From contig PLSX01000173.1 in NCBI GenBank assembly GCA_003165315.1, positions 1 to 32,047 of the forward strand: 32,047 bases of DNA. Reading direction: 5' to 3'. The notes under the pieces were generated by a model, which was not told the DNA's origin, searched no databases, and was given only the letters and a program-made list of their open reading frames with translations. Of this stretch, positions 26,481 to 32,047 are shown piece after piece (positions within the stretch are counted from its first letter, which is position 1; each line of letters starts with the position of its first letter). Source of the DNA: Acidobacteriota bacterium. GTDB lineage: Bacteria; Acidobacteriota; Terriglobia; UBA7540. The translations under genes were made by a program, and so were the position numbers.

Positions 26481-27122
26481 TCAAATAAAGCGGTCTACGA
26501 ATTTGTACGCGATTTCCCCAAACCAATTCGCGAGTTTCTTTCCAACGGCTGTGAATTTCACAACCGCTGTCCCCGTGGCGATGATTGCAATCAACAGCAT
26601 TAAGACGTTGTCACGCGTTTGGTCCGGAACGTTGCGCTGTATCCACTCGGCTGCAGCGGCAAAACACAACATTATGAAGATTAAACCGAAAGCGGCAAGA
26701 ATCAGCCAAACGACATCAGCCAGAGGCCGGGGTAGATGTAGCAGCCCCGTAAGGAGATGGTCCTCTGTCTTCAGGATTGCCCGGGCTTCTTTCCAAAGAT
26801 GAATCATCTCTGGATTTTCGTTGCGGTCATACGCGTAGGCATTCTTGCTGTACACGCCGATCCTCGCCTCAAACGCATCTATATCAGCCTGTTCCTCGAA
26901 CTCTCTCGCGATCTCCTGCATGTCAGGCAGAGTCGGGAAAGATTCCGAGAAATAAAGCATTTTCTCTTCCAGGTCCGACAAGTCATCATTTTGGCGGTGG
27001 GCCTCCGCCGAAATTCGGGAAACCAGGAACCGTTTGGCCTGCATGGAATCAGCGAAGTTTTCGTGGGAAATCATTTGAGTCGGTATCGCCTCTTGATTTA
27101 AAGGCGAGATATAACATTTCAT
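26481..27122 (-). CDS. Uncharacterised two-helix membrane protein
   Basis: The 213-residue product has a long charged N-terminal cytoplasmic part (MISHENFADSMQAKRFLVSRISAEAHRQ, then LSDLEEKMLYFSESFPTLPD and EFEEQADIDAFEARI) with helical, partly coiled-coil-like character. Two membrane helices follow, at about residues 138-160 and 172-192, and a short basic tail. I recall similar proteins with the same SMQ-KRFLVSRI...EEKMLYFSE pattern as common hypothetical proteins in acidobacteria, without assigned function. The start is ambiguous: ATG 27122, or ATG 27074, which gives the typical MISxExFADS N-terminus. Neither has a clear ribosome-binding site. The gene stops 92 bases from the convergent secreted-protein gene. 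Confidence 0.78.
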   Translation of the reverse strand: MKCYISPLNQEAIPTQMISHENFADSMQAKRFLVSRISAEAHRQNDDLSDLEEKMLYFSESFPTLPDMQEIAREFEEQADIDAFEARIGVYSKNAYAYDRNENPEMIHLWKEARAILKTEDHLLTGLLHLPRPLADVVWLILAAFGLIFIMLCFAAAAEWIQRNVPDQTRDNVLMLLIAIIATGTAVVKFTAVGKKLANWFGEIAYKFVDRFI

Positions 27123-27169
27123 AATGCCGTTCGCAAGCAGGTTGCAATCCCAGCAGGCTGCAATCGCGA

Positions 27170-27341
27170 AGGTGGAAAAACCACCGACGCCGGTTCAGCA
27201 CCACCCCGTCGCTCAGAGCGCCACCCCTCCTCATCTGAGGCGGGGAGCTTTTACTTCGGCTCCCCTCCTAAATTGGGAGGGGCCGGAGCGGTAGCGACGG
27301 GGGTGGTTACAGGCCCGCGCAGGCCCGCATTGTAGCGGCGG
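27170..27341. repeat. 172-bp palindromic direct repeat, copy 1
   Basis: This unit is repeated at 27474-27645 with only a few substitutions and equal length. Its ends are partly complementary (ACCACCCCGTCGCT against AGCGACGGGGGTGGT), and an inner hairpin CCCCTCC-TAAATT-GGGAGGGG lies between them, so the whole unit can fold like a miniature inverted-repeat element. Confidence 0.8.
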
Positions 27342-27420
27342 TCTCAGACCGCCGACCGCCGATCGGAGATCGCCGCTACAGCCCGACGTAGCGGCGGGTT
27401 TACCCCGCCATGCCGCGGCG
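27332..27420. repeat. Multi-stem repeat, copy 2
   Basis: This is a second copy of the 25627-25718 arrangement: GTAGC...GCTAC (27332-27379) with the GGCGGTCT/AGACCGCC hairpin conserved, followed by the GTAGCGGCGGG part at 27388-27420. It directly follows the 172-bp repeat. Confidence 0.75.
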
Positions 27421-27473
27421 TATTTGTCTCGCCAGGCCGTAACAAGTTCGCCTCGCCATGGCGGCGACCGGAA

Positions 27474-27645
27474 AGGTGGAAAAACCATCGACGCCGGTTC
27501 AGCACCACCCCGTCGCTCAGAGCGCCACCTCTCCTCATCTGAGGCGGGGAGCTTTTTCTTCGGCTCCCCTCCTAAATTAGGAGGGGCCGGAGCGGTAGCG
27601 ACGGGGGTGGTTACAAGCCCGCGCAGGCCCGCATTGTAGCGGCGG
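27474..27645. repeat. 172-bp palindromic direct repeat, copy 2
   Basis: Same unit as 27170-27341, offset by 304 bases. The inner hairpin reads CCCCTCC-TAAATTA-GGAGGGG here, still able to pair. Confidence 0.8.
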
Positions 27646-27668
27646 GTTTACCCCGCCATGCCGCGGCG
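27636..27668. repeat. Multi-stem repeat, partial copy 3
   Basis: Only the second part, GTAGCGGCGGGTTTACCCCG through CCGCGGCG, is present. It again lies at the end of the 172-bp unit, where copy 1 of that unit has the full multi-stem version. Confidence 0.7.
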
Positions 27669-27761
27669 AGTGCATTTCGCCTCCCCGTGGGGTATTGACC
27701 TCGCTAAATGGCGGCGTAAAGCCGCCTCTACGCAGAATTGATCGTTGGGGCCGCGGTCAAA

Positions 27762-27886
27762 CTGGAGGCCTTGCACTGCTGAAAGGCCGCGCCGATTCTC
27801 CGCATGGACAGGATGGGTTGAGTTCAACTTACAAGAAGTCCCTCCGGGAGATCGCAGACTTCAAACAGCCGAAGTCTGCGCCAGCC
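27762..27886 (+). repeat. 125-bp direct repeat, copy 1
   Basis: This is nearly identical to 29222-29347 (about three differences). It starts CTGGAGGC and ends with the covarying hairpin (27845-27886). Open frames through both copies give the same spurious peptide. Confidence 0.8.
27845..27886 (+). repeat. Covarying-hairpin repeat, member 2
   Basis: CGGGAGATC precedes a perfect nine-base stem GCAGACTTC (27854-27862) / GAAGTCTGC (27871-27879) with loop AAACAGCC, then GCCAGCC. Confidence 0.8.
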
Positions 27887-27962
27887 TGCGGCTGTTGAGG
27901 GCAGCAGGATGAGGTAATTTGCCGGGCCGAAAGACGTGTGGCCCTGGATTGGGCGGAGGGCG

Positions 27963-28404
27963 CGGCGATCGCCGCGCCAAACCCGGATTTCTCACCACGC
28001 TTTGGACACACGGAACCTGTGCACAATCTTTTCGGGGCCGTGTCGTTCATTTTCCCCGCACCATTGTAAAGACAGCCTGTTCGGGGAGACGGAGCGAAGC
28101 TTTGGAGTGCGTGCAGCTTGCTGCCGCTTTCCTTCCCGCGAGCTTGCTCGCGGGAGTTTCACCCCCCCGCATCATGCCCCGCCTCAACTTGGGAATGGCA
28201 CAGGCAAGCCGCATCGCCAGCAAACTCGTTTGGCAACAGACAATATTTCAGACCAGCCAGCAAGCTGGCTGGGGAAAAAGCGGCAGCAAGCTGCACGCAC
28301 TCCAAAGCTTCGCTCCGTACACCAACGATGGGAAATCTACACCAACATAGGTGAGACTGTGAGGGGGTTCGGCTAGAGCGTTTTTGAATTAAGTGTTTAC
28401 ACTG
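27963..28404. repeat. 442-bp tandem repeat unit A
   Basis: This is the first of two near-identical adjacent units. Each begins with the palindrome-containing CGGCGATCGCCGCGCC. That 16-base sequence appears a third time at 28848, just after unit B, so the duplication is bounded by copies of it. Confidence 0.85.
28089..28318. repeat. Inverted-arm element with AGCTTGCT hairpins, copy A
   Basis: Arms of ~44 bases (28089-28132 and 28273-28318) are exact reverse complements apart from two extra A's. Inside lie CCCGCGAGC-TT-GCTCGCGGG (28135-28154) and CCAGCCAGC-AA-GCTGGCTGG (28253-28272). Each arm also holds its own GCAGC-TT-GCTGC hairpin or the complement. All four hairpins share the core AGCTTGCT with different, still paired, outer stems. 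Confidence 0.8.
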
Positions 28405-28847
28405 CGGCGATCGCCGCGCCTAAACCGGATTTCTCACCACGCTTGGGAAACACGGAACCTGTGCACAGTCTTTTCGGGGCCGTGTCGTTCATTTTCCCCG
28501 TACCATTATAAAGACAGCCTGTTCGGGGAGACGGAGCGAAGCTTTGGAGTGCGTGCAGCTTGCTGCCGCTTTCCTTCCCGCGAGCTTGCTCGCGGGAGTT
28601 TCACCCCCCCGCATCATGCCCCGCCTCAACTTGGGGATGGCACAGGCACGCCGCATCGCCAGCAAACTCGTTTGGCAACAGACAATATTTCAGACCAGCC
28701 AGCAAGCTGGCTGGGGAAAAAAGCGGCAGCAAGCTGCACGCACTCCAAAGCTTCGCTCCGTACACCAGCGATGGGAAATCTACACCAACATAGGTGAGAC
28801 TGGTGAGGGGTTCGGCTAGAGCGTTTTTGAATTAAGCGTTTGCACTG
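28405..28847. repeat. 443-bp tandem repeat unit B
   Basis: This is the second unit of the tandem pair, differing from unit A by scattered substitutions and a few single-base indels. It ends at 28847, where the 16-base CGGCGATCGCCGCGCC boundary motif recurs and similarity then stops. Confidence 0.85.
28531..28761. repeat. Inverted-arm element with AGCTTGCT hairpins, copy B
   Basis: This is the copy of 28089-28318 inside unit B, with arms at 28531-28574 and 28715-28761. The arms and both inner hairpins are preserved, while substitutions fall mostly elsewhere in the unit. Confidence 0.8.
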
Positions 28848-29049
28848 CGGCGATCGCCGCGCCAAATCCGGCGCACGGCCCCACCGCCCAGGACTTGCAC
28901 TTGGTGAGGCAAATCCCTCGCCACCCGAATCGGCACCACGGGTTTCCGCGTGACGGAGTAATCCCATCGCCACACAAATCGGCGCCCCGAAGAGTCGGCG
29001 CGCCACTCTCTCTTGCCACGCGGTCCAGACTCCCCCGCATCGTTATCGC

Positions 29050-29091
29050 GGCTGGCGCAGACACGCGCATTTTGGTGTCTGCGATCTCCCG
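29050..29091 (-). repeat. Covarying-hairpin repeat, member 3 (inverted)
   Basis: On the minus strand CGGGAGATC precedes GCAGACAC, which pairs with GTGTCTGC (perfect eight bases), then GCCAGCC. Inner stem pairs differ from members 2 and 4 but remain complementary. Confidence 0.75.
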
Positions 29092-29221
29092 AAGGGACCC
29101 TCTCTTCCCTCGCCACGTTGCGAGAAGTATACTCCGCGCCGCCATGCCTTTCCACCACCCCCTCGGCGCCAGCTTGATCATTGGGGCCATGGTCAAGCTG
29201 GATGCTTTATACTGCTTGGGT

Positions 29222-29347
29222 GCTGGAGGCTTTGCACTGCTTAAAGGCCGCGCCGATTCTCCGCATGGACAGGATGGGTTGAGTTCAACTTACAAGAAGT
29301 CCCTCCGGGAGATCGCAGACTTCAAACAGCCGAAGTCTGCGCCAGCC
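29222..29347 (+). repeat. 125-bp direct repeat, copy 2
   Basis: Near-identical to 27762-27886, about 1.46 kb further on. Weaker similarity extends upstream into the ATTGGGGCC..GGTCAA sequence before both copies. Confidence 0.8.
29306..29347 (+). repeat. Covarying-hairpin repeat, member 4
   Basis: Stem GCAGACTTC (29315-29323) / GAAGTCTGC (29332-29340), identical to member 2 because it lies in the 125-bp repeat. Confidence 0.8.
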
Positions 29348-29445
29348 ACGAGTTGGAGTTGACCGGGAGTGTAAACGCGGTGGTAGAAGGGCATGGCAAG
29401 GAGAGTATACTGCGCATAGCGTGGCGCCGGAGGAGAACATCCATT

Positions 29446-29487
29446 CGGGAGATCGCAGACTCCCAAAGGCAGGAGCCTGCGACAGCC
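29446..29487 (+). repeat. Covarying-hairpin repeat, member 5
   Basis: Stem GCAGACTCC (29455-29463) / GGAGCCTGC (29472-29480), with one A-C mismatch and an eight-base loop, preceded by CGGGAGATC and followed by GACAGCC. It lies 50 bases upstream of the MutS-like start codon, so it could sit in that gene's leader. Confidence 0.75.
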
Positions 29488-29536
29488 GCGTGGCTGCATT
29501 CTTGAAAATTCGTAGTTTCAAGCAAGGAGCGATCCT

Positions 29537-31464
29537 TTGCGCTTCATCCCCCTATGGCAGTGGCTGGTGGCATTTTTCAATCAGACCGGACAGATGGAAA
29601 TTGACGATGGCGCGCAGCTCCACTTGACGCCTTCCGCTGAGGAACCGCCCACGACGGCATCCAACCCCGCAGCCGCGCGAGATCAAGTGGAGTCCATCTA
29701 CCGTGCAAAAATCAGGGACTTTCAGCAAAAACGCGACCTAGCAAAGGTTCAGCAGGGGACGTGCTACTCCTACTTGTTCGTCTCCTTACTGGCTCTTGCC
29801 GCAACGTTCTACCTGAGCTTTGGGACCCGCCTCTTCTCCCCCTTTGTGGCCATTCTGCCAGTGCTGGCAGCGCTGGTGGCTTATGGTGAAGCGCGCAAAC
29901 GCGGGCGCCGCGTGAAGAATTGTGAGCGATTGGTGGAGATGTACGAACGCGGCCTACAGCGGGTGCAGCATGAGTGGATGGGGAAGGGCGATCCTGGGCT
30001 CGACTTGCTAGTGTCTGACCACCTGAGCGCACGGGACCTTGATCTGTTTGGCGAGGGGTCGCTGTTCGAGTTGCTATGCGATGTTCAAACGCCCGCCGGA
30101 CGTGACGCGCTGGCGCAATGGTTGCAGACGCCCGCCTCGTCCGAGGAGGTGACCGCCCGCCAGGAAGCGGTGCGCGCCCTGCGCGATCGAACCGACTTGC
30201 GCGAAAAATTGGCGCTGGTTCGTGACGCGAACGCCAGTGAATACTCCTGGAACCGCCTGCGCAATTGGCCCACGCTCAGTCCTGTTGGGTTTTCAGACCT
30301 CACGCCGTGGCTCGCGTTATTGCTTTCCCTGGGCATGGCCGGCATTGCCGTCTGGGCGTGGCTGGGCAACCTGGAAGTGGACGCCGCCCTGCGAATGGCC
30401 GCCATATTGGGAATTATCGAGGGGGGGCTGGCGCTCTCCCTCCGCAGCCAGGTGCTGTTGGTTTTGGAAAACCTGCATCTGCCCTCGCACCGTCTGGAAT
30501 CGTTGCGCCAAATCTGTCTGCTTCTCGAGCAGGAGCGGCCCACGTGCGCGCGATTGAGGGAGATTCAGGAGAAGCTGCACAACGCCGCACGGAAAATTTC
30601 CACCCTCCAGCGCCTCGTGCGGTTGCGCGAATTGCGCGACAACGAGTATTCCTTCTGGTTCCTGTTTCCGCTTCTCTGGAGCACGCAGTGGACGATTCAA
30701 ATCGAACGGTGGCGCCAAACGCCGGGCGCGGGCTTCTGCAATACCTCGCGGTTTTGGGCGAATTTGAGGCCCTGATCTGCCTCTCGGTACACGCCTATGA
30801 GAATCCGTCCGACCCGTTTCCCGAGTGGGTGGATGACGGACCGCGGTTTGAAGCTACTGGAATGGGCCATCCGCTGATGGATGTGCGCACGTGCGTTCGG
30901 AACGATTTGACCCTGGGCGGGGAGACGAAATTTTTCCTTGTGACGGGTTCGAACATGTCGGGGAAGAGTACGTTTCTTCGCGCCATTGGTATGAACGCGA
31001 CGCTGGCTCGGATGGGCGCGTCGGTGCGGGCTGTCCGGTTGCGCCTATCGCCCCTGGAGGTGGCCGCGTCGATTCGCGTGGACGATTCCCTGCTGAACGG
31101 CCGCTCGCACTTCAACGCCGAGGTTGCCAGGCTGAAGGCAATGTTCGACCGCGCCGCGTCGCTCCCGCCCGTACTCTTTCTGATCGACGAACTTTTTGCC
31201 GGCACCAATTCCGCCGACCGCCGCGTGGCCGCCGAAGCGGTCATTCGCCTGCTGGTGGAGCGCGGCTCGATTGGGCTCGTGACCTCGCACGACCTTGCCT
31301 TGACTGAAATTGCCGCCAAGCCGGAGCTAAAGGGCGAGAACGTCCACTTCGCCGATTTGCCCACGGCGGAAAGCCTGAGCTTTGACTACCAACTTCGCCC
31401 GGGAAAAGTGGAACATTCGAATGCCCTCAAGATTATCAAGATGATGGGGATTCCCGTGAATTGA
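29537..31464 (+). pseudogene. Membrane-anchored MutS-like ATPase, split by one frameshift
   Basis: Together the two frames encode ~642 residues, normal for the MutS-like (MutS domain V) membrane ATPase family. The first frame (29537-~30730) gives a cytoplasmic start, hydrophobic pairs near residues 75-115 and 255-300, and the MutS-type clamp/lever helices. The second continues with LLQYLAVLGEFEALICLS, Walker A GSNMSGKST (~470), Walker B LFLIDELFAGTNSADRR (~547) and VTSHDLALTEI. Reading shifts by -1 at the GGG run 30730-30732; one extra G restores TPGAGLLQYLAVLGEFEAL. The start is TTG 29537 after AAGGAG (29524-29529); ATG 29594 is an alternative. There is no mismatch-recognition domain, so a role outside classical mismatch repair is expected. 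It may be intact if the shift is a consensus error. Confidence 0.85.
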
Positions 31465-32047
31465 GCGAGACCGTCGCCACGGGAAGGCTGAGGATTGGGG
31501 CGAGATTGGAAGGAGGACAGGAGGACGGGGACACCTCGCTTACCGATTCTTTGGCGTGGTGCGCATGGTTGTTTCTCCAATTTGGAGCGTGAGTGTGTGC
31601 TGATTTTCTTGCGCCAGCGGTTTTCCAGGCCGCCCGGCCTTTGGGGGAGCCGGGACGTTCACCACGTTTCCTCATTTTCTAACAATCATCGGCTTATAGG
31701 GTGGATGATACGGACGATTATGGCGGTAAGCTTACTTAATTTTCCAGCCTTGGGTCGTGGCGGAGTTCGGAGACTTCGTTCTCAATCTCGTCCCAGCTCA
31801 GGGGTCTTTGTCCCGAGGCGATAATCTGACCTCGAATTTCCTAAAGGCGCTTCCCCAGCGAAGTGGAGGGCTGATCGGACGGTAATCCGATACCCTTGGC
31901 CGCTGGCGGCATTTGGCTCGTCCGATTCCTCACAGACTTCTCCTCTGAGAACTGCTCTACCATCCCGCGAATTGCCGTTAGCTGAGAATCGTGAACACCA
32001 CTCTCAAAGAATAGGAAATATCGTACCTGGAACGTGTGAAAAAATTA
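31465..32047. other. Right-end region, no intact gene
   Basis: These 583 bases after the MutS-like gene hold no intact gene that I can support. A plus-strand frame at 31495-31824 has no family character. The minus strand contains the interrupted small gene at 31736-31963. GC-rich GGACAGGAGGACGGGGACAC at 31514-31533 may be repeat-derived, but no second copy is in the window. Confidence 0.5.
31736..31963 (-). pseudogene. Interrupted small hypothetical gene
   Basis: A minus-strand frame from ATG 31963 encodes 40 residues, meets an in-frame TAG at 31841-31843, and then continues for 34 residues in the same frame, ending EIRGQIIASGQRPLSWDEIENEVSELRHDPRLEN with TAA at 31736-31738. The distal part looks like a genuine protein tail (SWDEIENEVSELR resembles the ends of small acidic helical proteins such as antitoxin-like products). 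The upstream part is less convincing, although the frame is open to 32044. No ribosome-binding site is seen. It could be a decayed gene or chance. Confidence 0.3.

Larger units (their letters stand above)
27123..29536. other. 2.4-kb non-coding, repeat-dense region
   Basis: No credible gene is present. The region is built almost entirely of repeats: a 172-bp direct repeat pair (27170, 27474), two partial copies of the multi-stem repeat (27332, 27636), a 125-bp direct repeat (27762, 29222), a 442/443-bp tandem duplication (27963-28847) and four covarying hairpins. Open frames here exist in multiple phases and repeat each other's peptide sequence, as expected for translated repeats. No transposase is in the region. 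Confidence 0.8.

Noticed and set aside
27919..28819. Overlapping open frames in all three plus phases with duplicated peptides
   Set aside because: They are translations of the 442/443-bp tandem repeat; no start sites, no family character, and the DNA folds into hairpins.
28895..29362. 155-codon plus-strand open frame
   Set aside because: Its C-terminal part repeats the peptide from 27695-27898 because both cross the 125-bp direct repeat; no ribosome-binding site and no domain.
27123..29536. CRISPR array
   Set aside because: Repeat units are long, of several kinds and irregularly spaced; no short regular repeat-spacer pattern and no cas genes are present.
30725..30740. Programmed -1 ribosomal frameshift in the MutS-like gene
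   Set aside because: No slippery X-XXY-YYZ heptamer or downstream pseudoknot is evident at the junction; a missing base is the simpler explanation.
31495..31824. 109-codon plus-strand open frame after the MutS-like gene
   Set aside because: There is no recognisable domain, and it overlaps a more protein-like minus-strand frame.

Overview
The window looks like a chromosomal segment of an acidobacterium (Terriglobia-like), probably from a draft or metagenome-derived genome. The call rests on gene content: a cupin closely resembling the Granulicella-type hydroxynitrile lyase, a choice-of-anchor-D/beta-propeller lipoprotein, a DUF4382-type lipoprotein, and many short structured intergenic repeats in moderately GC-rich DNA. 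No rRNA, tRNA, CRISPR array or transposase gene was found.

Layout. (1) 79-1830, plus strand: a nitrilase-superfamily amidohydrolase and a DPM1-like family-2 glycosyltransferase. (2) 1906-15446, minus strand: an eleven-gene surface-glycan cluster. In transcription order it encodes a SAM methyltransferase, GT2, Wzx-like flippase, GT2, acyltransferase, GT4, GT4, GT2, GT4, a second acyltransferase and an O-antigen ligase/polymerase-like protein. Several genes overlap or nearly abut, and two of the first genes start with TTG. The set can assemble, decorate, flip and polymerise or ligate a lipid-linked glycan, but no priming transferase or nucleotide-sugar gene lies here. (3) 15577-18933, minus: a 1118-residue exported protein with five ~108-residue Ig-like repeats followed by a beta-propeller. 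(4) 19363-22187, plus: a small frameshifted Cys-motif gene, a DUF4382/DUF5666-like lipoprotein with a clear terminator, and the cupin. (5) 22353-27122: an accessory zone with a decapitated HD/LuxR regulator remnant, a membrane protein with a PH-like tail, a protein with atypical-kinase-like motifs, a small secreted protein and a two-helix membrane protein. (6) 27123-29536: 2.4 kb of non-coding, repeat-packed DNA. (7) 29537-31464, plus: a membrane-anchored MutS-like ATPase split by one frameshift, followed by an interrupted small gene at the right edge.

The glycan cluster is the only obvious pathway. The most unusual material is the repeat landscape (22.7-29.5 kb). It holds several hairpin families, one of which shows compensatory changes in its stem, and a 442/443-bp tandem duplication whose unit carries ~44-bp inverted arms and four hairpins sharing one core. 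The best candidate for new protein biology is the kinase-like protein at 24291-25280. Two coding frameshifts (near 19428 and 30731) are each repaired by adding one G to a G run, so a consensus error is a serious alternative to real gene decay.
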